DNA of 64,000 nt from Mycobacterium sp. 852014-50255_SCH5639931 (lineage in GTDB: Bacteria; Actinomycetota; Actinomycetes; Mycobacteriales; Mycobacteriaceae). Below, piece after piece: positions 16,593-24,680 of the stretch. Both the position numbers and the translations under genes were made by a program. The DNA is taken from contig NZ_LZSV01000046.1 in the NCBI RefSeq assembly GCF_001665605.1, forward strand, positions 1 to 64,000, written 5' to 3'. Within the stretch, counting starts at the first letter, position 1; the number at the start of each line of letters is the position of its first letter. A model generated the notes under the pieces. That model ran no database searches and had not been told where the DNA came from. It saw only the letters and a list, made by a program, of their open reading frames with translations.

Positions 16593-18908
16593 ATGCTGCA
16601 GGGGATCGCCCGATTGGCCATCGCGGCGCCGCGCCGCATCATTGCAATAGGTGTCCTGGTCTTCATCGCCGCCGCGATCTTCGGCATCCCCGTCGCCAAG
16701 AGCCTGTCGCCCGGGGGCTTCCAGGATCCGCACTCGGAGTCCGCCCATGCGATCCAGGTGTTGAGCGACAAGTTCGGGCAGAGCGGTCAGCAGATGCTGA
16801 TCCTGGTGACAGCGCCCGGGGGCACCAACAGCGAACAGGCCCGCACCGTGGGGACCGACCTGGCCAACCAGCTGCAGAAGTCACCGTTGGTCTACAACGT
16901 GTCGTCGCCGTGGACGGTCCCGCCTGAGGCGGCCGGCGACCTGATCAGCCGCGACGGCAAGTCGGGCCTGCTCGTGGTCAACCTCAAGGGCGGCGAGAAC
17001 TACGCGCAGACCAACGCCCAGACCATCGCGGACCAGTTCATCCACGACCGTGACGGCGTGACCGTCAGCGCCGGCGGCGCGGCGATGCAGTACGCCCAGA
17101 TCAACACGCAGAACCAGGCCGATCTGCTGGTGATGGAGATGATCGCGCTCCCGCTGAGCTTCCTGATCCTTATCTGGGTGTTCGGCGGGCTGCTGGCGGC
17201 GGCGTTGCCGATGGCGCTGGGCGCGCTGGCCGTCGTCGGTTCGATGACGGTATTGCGGCTGATCACGTTCAGCACCGAAGTGTCGATCTTCGCGCTCAAC
17301 CTGAGCACCGCGTTGGGCCTGGCGCTGGCCATCGACTACACACTGCTGATCGTCAGCCGCTATCGCGACGAGCTGGCCGAGGGCAGCGACCGGGAAGAGG
17401 CGCTGATCCGGACCATGGCGACCTCCGGGCGCACGGTGCTGTTCTCCGCGGTCACCGTGGCGTTGTCCATGTCGGCGACGGTGGCGTTCCCGATGTACTT
17501 CCTCAAGTCGTTCGCCTACGCCGGCGTGGCCACCGTGGCCTTCGTCGCGACCGCCTCGATCGTGCTAACGCCGGCCGCCATCGTCCTGCTCGGTCCCCGG
17601 CTGGACGCGCTGGACGTCCGCCGGCTGTTGCGCCGGGTGTTCCGGCGCCCCGAGCCGGTGCACAAGCCCGTCGAGCAGCTGTTCTGGTACCGGTCGAGCA
17701 AGCTGGTGATGCGCCGGTGGGCGCCGATCGGCCTGACCGTCGTTGCGTTGCTGCTCCTGCTCGGGCTGCCGTTCCTCGGCGTGAAATGGGGCTTCCCGGA
17801 CGACCGCGTGCTGCCGCGTTCGACGTCGTCGCACCAGGTCGGTGACCGACTGCGCAACGATTTCGCGGACGACTCCGCCACGACCGTGCCGGTCGTCGTT
17901 CCCGACGCGCGTGGCCTGAATCCGGCGGACCTTGACCGGTACGCCGCCGACTTGTCGCGGGTTCCCGACGTGTCGGACGTGTCGGCTCCGGGCGGGACCT
18001 TTGTCGGCGGGAACCGGACGGGACCGCCCGCGGGGGCCACCGGTCTGGCCGACGGCAGCGCCTTCCTAACCGTCAGCAGCGCGGCGCCGCTGTTCTCGCC
18101 GGCCAACGACGCGCAGCTCAAGCGGTTGCATGAGGTGCCCGGGCCGGCCGGCCGAGCCGTCGCGATGGGCGGTGTCGCCCAGGTCAACCGCGACAGCGTG
18201 GATGCGGTCACCGATCGGCTTCCGCTGGTGCTCGGGTTGATGGCCGCCGTGACGTTCGTCCTGCTGTTCCTGCTCACCGGCAGCGTGGTGCTGCCCGCGA
18301 AGGCGCTGGCCTGCAACATCCTCTCGCTGACCGCGGCCTTCGGTGCGCTGGTGTGGATCTTCCAGGACGGGCATCTCGGGGCGCTCGGAACCACGCCGAG
18401 CGGGACGCTGGTCGCCAACATGCCGGTGCTGCTGTTCTGCATCGCCTTCGGGCTGTCGATGGACTACGAGGTGTTCCTGCTCTCGCGGATCCGCGAGTAC
18501 TGGCTCGCGTCCGGGGCCGCTCGACCCGGACGGCCGACCCCGAAGGAGGCGCACGCCGCCAACGACGAGAGCGTCGCGCTCGGCGTCGCCCGTACCGGCC
18601 GGGTGATCACCGCGGCCGCCTTGGTGATGTCGATGTCGTTCGCGGCGCTGATCGCCGCCCACGTTTCGTTCATGCGGATGTTCGGCCTGGGACTGACGCT
18701 CGCGGTGTTCGCCGACGCCACCCTGGTGCGAATGGTCGTGGTGCCAGCGTTCATGCATGTGATGGGCCGGTGGAATTGGTGGGCGCCCAGGCCGCTGGCC
18801 TGGCTGCATGATCGGTTCGGCATCAGCGAGGGAGGGGCCCACGGATACGTCGAGCCGGTGCCGCTGGACGCCGGCCGGCTGGTGGAACCCGTGTCCAACA
18901 TCGGCTGA
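16593..18908 (+). CDS. mmpL13: MmpL-family RND transporter, full-length MmpL13
   Basis: This is a 771-aa RND-superfamily membrane protein (start MLQGIARLAIAAPRR; an in-frame start 19 codons upstream is possible). There are two halves, each with a large extracytoplasmic porter loop (about residues 30-180 and 400-540) and a block of membrane helices. The MmpL signature GLALAIDYTLLIVSRYRDE is in the first block and FGLSMDYEVFLLSRIRE, with its key Asp-Tyr, in the second. In H37Rv the equivalent locus is annotated as two ORFs (mmpL13a/mmpL13b, Rv1145/Rv1146); here it is one open gene. It probably exports a lipid. No mmpS partner is adjacent. Confidence 0.93.
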   Translation: MLQGIARLAIAAPRRIIAIGVLVFIAAAIFGIPVAKSLSPGGFQDPHSESAHAIQVLSDKFGQSGQQMLILVTAPGGTNSEQARTVGTDLANQLQKSPLVYNVSSPWTVPPEAAGDLISRDGKSGLLVVNLKGGENYAQTNAQTIADQFIHDRDGVTVSAGGAAMQYAQINTQNQADLLVMEMIALPLSFLILIWVFGGLLAAALPMALGALAVVGSMTVLRLITFSTEVSIFALNLSTALGLALAIDYTLLIVSRYRDELAEGSDREEALIRTMATSGRTVLFSAVTVALSMSATVAFPMYFLKSFAYAGVATVAFVATASIVLTPAAIVLLGPRLDALDVRRLLRRVFRRPEPVHKPVEQLFWYRSSKLVMRRWAPIGLTVVALLLLLGLPFLGVKWGFPDDRVLPRSTSSHQVGDRLRNDFADDSATTVPVVVPDARGLNPADLDRYAADLSRVPDVSDVSAPGGTFVGGNRTGPPAGATGLADGSAFLTVSSAAPLFSPANDAQLKRLHEVPGPAGRAVAMGGVAQVNRDSVDAVTDRLPLVLGLMAAVTFVLLFLLTGSVVLPAKALACNILSLTAAFGALVWIFQDGHLGALGTTPSGTLVANMPVLLFCIAFGLSMDYEVFLLSRIREYWLASGAARPGRPTPKEAHAANDESVALGVARTGRVITAAALVMSMSFAALIAAHVSFMRMFGLGLTLAVFADATLVRMVVVPAFMHVMGRWNWWAPRPLAWLHDRFGISEGGAHGYVEPVPLDAGRLVEPVSNIG

Positions 18909-18973
18909 CGCGCCGATCGGTTCGTCGGCAAGACCCTATTGTGAGGCTCATCCGAGTCGGAAGGTTGACGTGT

Positions 18974-19603
18974 ATGACAACGGCGGTGGACAACCCGTTC
19001 TTCGCGCGAATCTGGCCCGTCGTCGCCACCCATGAAACCGAGGTGATCCGGGCCCTTCGCCGGGAGAACCTTTCGGGGTTGTCGGGGCGGGTGCTGGAGG
19101 TCGGTGCGGGTATCGGGACGAACTTTCCGCACTACCCGGAGTCGGTCCACGAGGTGGTCGCGGTCGAGCCCGAGCCGCGGCTGGCCGCCCAGGCACGGGC
19201 GGCGGCGGACGTGGTGCCCGCCCGCGTCGTCGTGGCGGGCGAGACGGCCGAGGGATTCAGCGGCGGCGAGCCCTTCGACGCCGTGGTTTGCTCGCTGGTG
19301 TTGTGCTCCGTGCAGGATCCCGGCGGCGTGTTGCGACGCCTGTATTCGCTGCTGCGCCCGGGCGGAGAGCTGCGCTACCTCGAGCACGTGGCGAGCGCCG
19401 GAGCGCGGGGCCGTTTCCAGCGGATCGCCGACGCGACGCTGTGGCCCCGGTTGTTCGGCAACTGCCACACCCACCGCGACACCGAGCGCTCGATCATCGA
19501 CGCCGGATTCGAGGTCGACGTCTCCCGGCGCGAGTTCACATTGCCCGCATGGGCGCCTATGCCGGTGTCGGAAATCCTGCTGGGCCGCGCCCGCAGGCCG
19601 TAA
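18974..19603 (+). CDS. SAM-dependent class I methyltransferase
   Basis: This is a 209-aa methyltransferase. It has motif I (RVLEVGAGIGTNFPHYP), an acidic strand-2 end (VVAVEPEPRLA), and later motifs FDAVVCSLVLCSVQDP and LRPGGELRYLEHV, as in UbiE/phosphatidylethanolamine-type enzymes. The ATG at 18974 (MTTAVDNPFFARIWP) was chosen over an earlier codon by family form. It follows mmpL13 by 65 bp on the same strand, as Rv1147 does in H37Rv, so a role in modifying the lipid exported by MmpL13 is possible but unproven. Confidence 0.9.
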   Translation: MTTAVDNPFFARIWPVVATHETEVIRALRRENLSGLSGRVLEVGAGIGTNFPHYPESVHEVVAVEPEPRLAAQARAAADVVPARVVVAGETAEGFSGGEPFDAVVCSLVLCSVQDPGGVLRRLYSLLRPGGELRYLEHVASAGARGRFQRIADATLWPRLFGNCHTHRDTERSIIDAGFEVDVSRREFTLPAWAPMPVSEILLGRARRP

Positions 19604-19614
19604 TTCCCGCGCGG

Positions 19615-20328
19615 CTACTTCAACAGCGCGGGCAGCCGCTGCAGCAGCCCCGGCAACGCCTGGCCGGCCGTCTCGCGGATGCTGATCGTCGCGTGCCTGG
19701 ACAGCGGCGTGACCTCGGGATTGACCTCGATGACGGCGGTGCCGCGGGAGAGCGCCAGCTCGGCCAGCCCGGCCGCCGGATAGACGATCGCCGAGGTTCC
19801 GACGACCACCATCACGTCGGCGGCCTCGGTCGCCTCGACGGCGGACTGCCACGGCGCGTCGGGCAACGGCTCACCGAACCACACGATGTCGGGCCGGATC
19901 AGGCCGCCGCAATGACACACCGGCGGCTCCACTTCCAGCATCGGTTCGGGCATCGCGGGCAGCTCGCCCGTGAAAGGCATACCGCAACGGTCACAACGGA
20001 ATTCGAACAGGCTGCCGTGCAGGTGATGAACCGGCATGCTGCCGGCCCGCTCGTGCAGGTCGTCGACGTTCTGGGTGATGACGCTGACCTCGGCGCCGTC
20101 TTGCCACGCGGCGATCGCGCGGTGCCCGGCGTTGGGCTGGACGTCGGCCACCAGATAGTGACGCCACAAGTACCAGCCCCACACCCGCTCGGGATTGTCG
20201 CGCCACCCCTGTGTGCTGGACAGCTCGTAGGGATCGAAGCGGGCCCACAACCCGTTCTTGTCGTCGCGGAAGGTCGGCACCCCGCTCTCCGCGGAAATCC
20301 CCGCGCCGCTCAGCACCGCTACTCGCAT
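19615..20328 (-). CDS. cobB: NAD-dependent protein deacylase, sirtuin class III (CobB type)
   Basis: This is a 237-aa sirtuin. It has the NAD-binding segment LSGAGISAESGVPTFRD, TQNVDDLHERAG, catalytic His104 in HHLHGSLF, and four zinc-type cysteines (C112, C115, C138, C140). The Tyr53-x-x-Arg56 pair (WYLWRHY) is the known marker of class III sirtuins that remove succinyl/malonyl groups. The ATG at 20328 gives the same 237 residues as I recall for Rv1151c. It is divergent from a GntR-type regulator across only 37 bp, and convergent with the methyltransferase. Confidence 0.93.
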   Translation of the reverse strand: MRVAVLSGAGISAESGVPTFRDDKNGLWARFDPYELSSTQGWRDNPERVWGWYLWRHYLVADVQPNAGHRAIAAWQDGAEVSVITQNVDDLHERAGSMPVHHLHGSLFEFRCDRCGMPFTGELPAMPEPMLEVEPPVCHCGGLIRPDIVWFGEPLPDAPWQSAVEATEAADVMVVVGTSAIVYPAAGLAELALSRGTAVIEVNPEVTPLSRHATISIRETAGQALPGLLQRLPALLK

Positions 20329-20365
20329 CCCACAAAGATAGCGGTGCTTGGGACATACTGAAGAG

Positions 20366-20731
20366 GTGGAGCTGCGGGATTTGCTGAAGGTCGACATGAA
20401 GGCGGGCAGGCCGCTGTTCGACCAGCTCAGGACCCAAGTCATCGACGGCGTTCGGGGCGGTGCGCTGCCGCCCGGAACCCGGCTCCCGACGGTGCGCGAC
20501 CTCGCCGGCCAGCTGGGCGTCGCGGCCAACACCGTGGCCCGCGCCTATCGGGAACTCGAGTCGGCGGCGATTGTCGAAACCCGTGGGCGCTTCGGCACTT
20601 TCATCTCCCGCTTCGACCCGACCGACGCCGCGATGGCGGCCGCCGCCAAGGAGTACGTCGAGGTGGCCCGGGCGCTGGGGCTGACGAAGTCCGACGCGAT
20701 GCGCTACCTGACCAACGTGCCGGACGACTGA
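20366..20731 (+). CDS. GntR-family (YtrA-type) transcriptional regulator
   Basis: This is a 121-aa protein with an N-terminal winged helix-turn-helix (PLFDQLRTQVIDGV; GTRLPTVRDLAGQLGVAANT; VARAYRELESAAIVETRG) and only a short C-terminal tail, as in small YtrA-like GntR proteins. The GTG at 20366 gives the length of its apparent H37Rv counterpart Rv1152. It shares a 37-bp divergent promoter with the sirtuin gene, which suggests control of itself and the sirtuin. A YtrA partner ABC transporter is not adjacent. Confidence 0.92.
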   Translation: MELRDLLKVDMKAGRPLFDQLRTQVIDGVRGGALPPGTRLPTVRDLAGQLGVAANTVARAYRELESAAIVETRGRFGTFISRFDPTDAAMAAAAKEYVEVARALGLTKSDAMRYLTNVPDD

Positions 20732-20741
20732 GCGCGCTGTC

Positions 20742-21266
20742 CTAACGCAACACCTTCGCCAGCGTGCGCAGGTTGCGCGTCGTCGTCGACGACTTGTAGC
20801 GCGGCTTGCCCATCGTCTTGCCGATCGTGCTGTCCAGGGTGGCGCCCTTGGGTACCTGCCAATAGATGACGCCCGCGCCGCGGCCGATCCGCTCGTCCGG
20901 TCCGGTGGCCTCGCCGAGTGCGGCGAGTTCGTCGAGCGCCGCTTTGTCGGCGACGAACGTGACGTAGGACTGGTAGCCGTCGACCTCGGGTTCGAACGGG
21001 TAGGCGTCGACGATGGCGCGCACCGTCTTGAGGTCGTAGACCAGCACCCAGGCGTCGTAGCCGAATTTCTCGCGCAGCGCGGCTTCGGCCTTCTTGCGCA
21101 CCGCCGCTCCACCGGCGGACGACTCCAGCAGGACGTTGCCGCTGGCCAGGATGGTGCGCACGTCAGTGCATCCGGCGTCGGTCAAAGCGCGCGCCACCTC
21201 GGCCATTTTGAGGTTGACGCCGCCGACGTTGACGCCCCGCAGGAACGCCGCGTACTTGGTCATCAT
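20742..21266 (-). CDS. DUF1697-family protein
   Basis: This is a 174-aa protein with the DUF1697 start YAAFLRGVNVGGVNLKMAEV and the segment TDVRTILASGNVLLES, both typical. Function unknown; the family has a small alpha/beta fold. The start may be the first or second of two adjacent ATG codons. It is convergent with the GntR gene. I do not recall an equivalent here in H37Rv, so it is probably an accessory gene. Confidence 0.85.
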   Translation of the reverse strand: MMTKYAAFLRGVNVGGVNLKMAEVARALTDAGCTDVRTILASGNVLLESSAGGAAVRKKAEAALREKFGYDAWVLVYDLKTVRAIVDAYPFEPEVDGYQSYVTFVADKAALDELAALGEATGPDERIGRGAGVIYWQVPKGATLDSTIGKTMGKPRYKSSTTTRNLRTLAKVLR

Positions 21267-21340
21267 CCGATTTCACCAGGGCGGCCCGTGCTGACGCGAT
21301 CCGGGACCGGTTGCTGGACGCGCAACGTAGGCTTTGCGGC

Positions 21341-21784
21341 ATGGGACGCCAAGTCTTCGACGACAAGCTGCTGGCCGTGATCAGTGGAAACTCTCTCGGA
21401 GTGCTGGCCACCATCAAACGCGACGGGCGCCCGCAGTTGTCGAACGTGAGTTACCACTTCGACCCGCGCGACTTGGCCGTGCGGGTGTCGATCACCGAGC
21501 CGCGGGCCAAAACGCGCAACCTGCGCCGCGATCCGCGGGCGTCCATCCTGGTCGACGCGGACGACGGGTGGTCGTACGCGGTGGCCGAGGGCACGGCGAT
21601 GCTGACGCCGCCCGCGGCCGCCCCCGGCGACGACACCGTCGAGGCGTTGATTGCCTTGTACCGCAACATCGCCGGCGAACACCCGGATTGGGACGAGTTC
21701 CGCGAGGCGATGGTCACCGATCGGCGGGTGCTGCTGACCCTGCCGATCTCGCACGTGTACGGCATGCCGCCCGGAGTGCGGTAG
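21341..21784 (+). CDS. PPOX-class flavin/F420-binding protein, Rv1155-like
   Basis: This is a 147-aa split-barrel protein of the pyridoxamine-5-phosphate-oxidase-like family. It starts MGRQVFDDKLLAVISGNSLG and contains KTRNLRRDPRASILVD and VTDRRVLLTLPISHVYG. It is nearly identical in outline to Rv1155, which binds coenzyme F420. The ATG at 21341 was chosen to match that 147-aa length. It probably acts as an F420-dependent reductase or F420-binding protein, in keeping with the fbiC gene later in the window. Confidence 0.92.
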   Translation: MGRQVFDDKLLAVISGNSLGVLATIKRDGRPQLSNVSYHFDPRDLAVRVSITEPRAKTRNLRRDPRASILVDADDGWSYAVAEGTAMLTPPAAAPGDDTVEALIALYRNIAGEHPDWDEFREAMVTDRRVLLTLPISHVYGMPPGVR

Positions 21785-21821
21785 CCCGCCCGAATGCGGC
21801 AATCCCGGCTAGGCTGCCGGT

Positions 21822-22010
21822 ATGGCTGAATCGAAGTCATCCGAGGCGCCCGAATCGGACGACGACAACAAGCGCAAGTTCCGTGAAGCCCTCGACCGCA
21901 AGATGGCCAAGTCGTCGGGCGGGTCCGACCACAAGAGTGGCGGCGGTAAGCAGACTCGCACGCACGGCCCGGTGGAGAACCGCCGCGAATTCCGCCGCAA
22001 GAGCGGCTGA
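21822..22010 (+). CDS. Small DUF5302-family protein (Rv1155A-like)
   Basis: This is a 62-aa highly charged protein (MAESKSSEAPESDDDNKRKF; HGPVENRREFRRKSG). It is predicted to be largely disordered, acidic at the start and basic at the end. It lies 37 bp after the Rv1155-like gene, as in H37Rv, and is probably cotranscribed. Function unknown. Confidence 0.85.
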   Translation: MAESKSSEAPESDDDNKRKFREALDRKMAKSSGGSDHKSGGGKQTRTHGPVENRREFRRKSG

Positions 22011-22044
22011 TCGTCGCCCGTTGCGCGGCAGGCACTTTGGCGGG

Positions 22045-22578
22045 TCAGCCTTCGGGCGGTGTGAAATGGCTGACCGAAGGGTCGGCCTGACCGGGCTCGC
22101 CGCGCAGGCTGCCCCGGGTGCTGGGGTGTCCGAAGTTCACTTGGGACGGGTCGTTTTGGTAGGCCCAGTCCGCCACGATGGTGCGTTCACGGAACTTCCA
22201 GCGGCCGTCGTCTTTGATGTAGGTGTCCAGGTACCGGCCGCCGATGATGACGTCTAAGTCGTGGTCGGGCCCGGCGAAGGTGTGAAACACCAGGCAATAG
22301 ATCTCACCGCGGGCCGTGTTGCCGTCGATCACGAAGTTCGTTGTGGTGATGTTGTGTTGGGAGACACGCACGTACGGTTCCGCGGCCTGTAGCTGGGCGA
22401 TGAACTGTTCGACGCCGCCCGCGGAGAACGAGCCGTGCGAGTCGATCGCCTCCGGGTGGTACAGGCCGCGAAGCGCGTCATAGTCGGCGCGGTCGACGGC
22501 CCGGCAGTAGGCAGTGACGAGTTGATGCAGTTCGTCGCGGTCCAGCATCAGTGCCAAGCGGGCCTCATCCACCACCAC
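22045..22578 (-). CDS. SnoaL-like/NTF2-fold protein
   Basis: This is a protein of about 177 aa with the SnoaL-like pattern ELHQLVTAYCRAVDRADYDA, then LYHPEAIDSHGSF and DDGRWKFRERTIVADWAY. Such proteins are small cone-shaped cyclases, dehydratases or isomerases acting on hydrophobic substrates. The start is uncertain: in-frame GTG codons lie at 22578-22572, a TTG at 22587 and an ATG at 22548. It is divergent from the HhH-GPD gene. No operon partner points to a substrate. Confidence 0.8.
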   Translation of the reverse strand: MVVDEARLALMLDRDELHQLVTAYCRAVDRADYDALRGLYHPEAIDSHGSFSAGGVEQFIAQLQAAEPYVRVSQHNITTTNFVIDGNTARGEIYCLVFHTFAGPDHDLDVIIGGRYLDTYIKDDGRWKFRERTIVADWAYQNDPSQVNFGHPSTRGSLRGEPGQADPSVSHFTPPEG

Positions 22579-22684
22579 GTCACCCAACTCCCTGGTTATT
22601 CGCTGGTCGTAAGCGCCTTTCTGATAGGTAGTCTCTCAACACATAGGTCATCGGTTTTAGGGTGTTCAGCGGAAAGGTTGGTCG

Positions 22685-23263
22685 TTGACGGTGAAACTTT
22701 GGCTCGCTCAAGATCCTGAGGCCGACGCGCTGCTGGACGACAACCCGTTGGCCCTGCTCATCGGGATGGTTCTTGATCAGCAGGTGCCTTTCGAGACGGC
22801 CTTCTCGGGGCCGAAGAAGATCGCGGACCGGATGGGCAGCTTTGGTGCTCATGAGATCGCCGAGTACGACCCCGACAAGTTCGCGGCGCTGTGTTCGGAA
22901 AAGCCTGCGATACATCGCTTTCCGGGGTCGATGGCCAAACGCATCCAGACCCTGGCCCAGATCATCGTGGACCGTTATGACGGCGATGCCACCGGCTTGT
23001 GGACCGCCGGGGACCCCGACGGCGAGGAGCTGCTGCGGCGAATCAAGGGGCTACCCGGCTTCGGCGAGGTCAAGGCGCAGATTTTCCTGGCTTTATTGGG
23101 CAAGCAGTACGGCGTCACGGTCAAGGGCTGGCGCGCGGCGGCCGGGCAGTTCGGCAAGGCCGGCACGCACATCTCCGTCGCCGATATCGTCGACGCCCAA
23201 TCGATGGGCAAAGTGCGTTCCTATAAGAAGCAGATGAAGGCGGCAGCCAAGGCGGCCAAGTAG
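22685..23263 (+). CDS. HhH-GPD-type base-excision DNA repair family protein
   Basis: This is a protein of about 192 aa (TTG start at 22685, or GTG at 22691). It has LIGMVLDQQVPFETAFSGP at the start of the glycosylase-like fold and a helix-hairpin-helix LPGFGEVKAQIFLALLGKQ at about residues 120-140. It is the apparent counterpart of Rv1156. The canonical catalytic Asp region of HhH-GPD glycosylases is not obvious, so DNA binding is better supported than glycosylase activity. Confidence 0.82.
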   Translation: MTVKLWLAQDPEADALLDDNPLALLIGMVLDQQVPFETAFSGPKKIADRMGSFGAHEIAEYDPDKFAALCSEKPAIHRFPGSMAKRIQTLAQIIVDRYDGDATGLWTAGDPDGEELLRRIKGLPGFGEVKAQIFLALLGKQYGVTVKGWRAAAGQFGKAGTHISVADIVDAQSMGKVRSYKKQMKAAAKAAK

Positions 23264-23291
23264 TAGGTCACCAGAAGGGAAGGGCGGCAAC

Positions 23292-23438
23292 GTGAAGACA
23301 CACATAACGTGTCCGTGCGGGGAAGCCATCGTCGGCAAGGATGAGGACGAGCTGGTCGAGCTGACCCAGGCTCATCTCGCCAGCGATCATCCGGGTCTCG
23401 AATACGATCGCGACGCGATCCTGTTCATGGCGTACTAA
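23292..23438 (+). CDS. DUF1059-family small protein
   Basis: This is a 48-aa protein with a GTG start, beginning VKTHITCPCGEAIVGKDEDE and ending DAILFMAY. The CPCG pair and the downstream His in QAHLASDH suggest a small zinc-binding fold, as known for DUF1059. It is 28 bp downstream of the HhH-GPD gene, corresponds to an equivalent small gene in H37Rv, and is followed by a hairpin terminator. Confidence 0.85.
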   Translation: MKTHITCPCGEAIVGKDEDELVELTQAHLASDHPGLEYDRDAILFMAY

Positions 23439-23455
23439 CTGTCTGGCTAAACGCC

Positions 23456-23490
23456 GAGCGCGCGTGCCCCCGGTGGGGACACGCGCGCTC
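23456..23490. terminator. Bidirectional hairpin terminator between convergent genes
   Basis: GAGCGCGCGTGCCCC pairs with GGGGACACGCGCGCTC with a single bulged base and a 4-nt loop. The hairpin lies between the end of the DUF1059 gene and the end of the minus-strand secreted-protein gene, so it can serve both. Confidence 0.8.
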
Positions 23491-23512
23491 AGGGCAGGGA
23501 ACAGTGCTGGCC

Positions 23513-24631
23513 CTACGGCACCACCGTGGAGCCGATCGTGGGCATGAACTGGCACTGTTTTTCCTTGGTGGTGACCTGCCCGAAAATGGTCGACATGATG
23601 CTGCCCGACCCGGTGTCGGCGATCGCGGTCAGCGTCGTCGGCCCGTCGCCGTTGATGTCGGTGCGCGGCTTGAGCGCGACCGTTCCAGATTTGCCCGTGG
23701 TCAGGTTCACCCACGTGACGTTCAGCGGCAGCTTCTGCACCTCGGCCGGCCCGGGGGTGCCGACGGCGGTGAACACATAGGCGGTCTGCCCGGGGCCCGG
23801 CCCGGGAGTCGGGATCTTCGCCGGGCCCGCCACCGACAGCGCGGTGGCGATCGCGCTGGTGCCGTCCGCCAGGCAATTGGTGCCGATCGAGGGATACATG
23901 AAGTCCTGCGTGGGCGGAGCGTCCGGGCCGAAGCCCGGAGCCGCGGCCGGCGCGGCGGCGGGTGCGGGAACGGCGGCCGGTGCAGCTTCGGCCGGCGCGG
24001 GAGGCGCCGGCACGGGTGCCGCGACGGGTGCGACGGTGCCCGGCGCCGGCGCGGAAGCCGGCGGCGCGGCGACCGGCGGAGCCGCCACCGGTCCCGGACC
24101 GGCGGCGTGTACCGGGTCGATTCCGGCCGGCAGGTGTGACTGAGCGCCCGGTTCGGCGCCCGCGGCCGGCGGGGCCGCGGCCGGTCCCGGACCGGCGGCG
24201 TGTGCCGGGTCGATTCCGGCCGGCAGGTGTGACTGGGCGCCCGGTTCGACACCCGCCGCGGGTACGTGCGGCACCGGCGCGCCGTCCGGGAGGGCCGTGC
24301 CGGGTTCGGGCGCGGGCGCGCCCGGGAACGGCTGGGCCAGGAATTGATTCACCGACTGGGCCACGTTCCGGGACTCGGTGGGTGCGCCCTGGTTGTGGCT
24401 GAAGGCCTGCGCTGCGGCCATGAGCAGCTGCGTCGCCTGCCCGGGGTTGGTGGCCGCCTGCTGAATGATCGGGCTCAGCTGCGATAGCGCCGGCAGGCCC
24501 GGGAGTTCTTGAGTCGAGTTAGGTTGCGGTGTCGCCGGTTCGGCTGCCGCGCTCGGGCAGAACCCGAACGCGGCAGCCGATGCCGTCACGACAGCGGCCA
24601 ATCCTTTGGACAGATTCCAAGTGGTTGCCAC
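23513..24631 (-). CDS. Secreted Ala/Pro-rich protein (Rv1157c-like)
   Basis: This is a 372-aa protein with a signal peptide (cleavage likely after CPSAAAEP, about residue 30). Residues 35-105 form a helical part (LSQLSPIIQQAATNPGQATQ). A long Pro/Ala-rich linker with a 31-residue tandem duplication follows, then a folded C-terminal domain from about residue 245 with two cysteines. It is exported and probably cell-wall associated. Function unknown. The gene is followed upstream by a second Ala/Pro-rich secreted protein on the same strand. Confidence 0.88.
   Translation of the reverse strand: MATTWNLSKGLAAVVTASAAAFGFCPSAAAEPATPQPNSTQELPGLPALSQLSPIIQQAATNPGQATQLLMAAAQAFSHNQGAPTESRNVAQSVNQFLAQPFPGAPAPEPGTALPDGAPVPHVPAAGVEPGAQSHLPAGIDPAHAAGPGPAAAPPAAGAEPGAQSHLPAGIDPVHAAGPGPVAAPPVAAPPASAPAPGTVAPVAAPVPAPPAPAEAAPAAVPAPAAAPAAAPGFGPDAPPTQDFMYPSIGTNCLADGTSAIATALSVAGPAKIPTPGPGPGQTAYVFTAVGTPGPAEVQKLPLNVTWVNLTTGKSGTVALKPRTDINGDGPTTLTAIADTGSGSIMSTIFGQVTTKEKQCQFMPTIGSTVVP
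24088..24256. repeat. 93-bp tandem duplication inside the Ala/Pro-rich protein gene
   Basis: Two near-identical copies start at 24088 and 24181 with a 93-bp period, exactly 31 codons. Each encodes EPGAQSHLPAGIDP plus HAAGPGP with single-residue differences (A/V). The in-frame period lengthens the Pro-rich linker without disrupting the protein. Confidence 0.85.
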
Positions 24632-24680
24632 GGTGTGTCCTCCGGTCAGTAGGGGGTGGCTTTGCTGTCGGGCTGACTAA

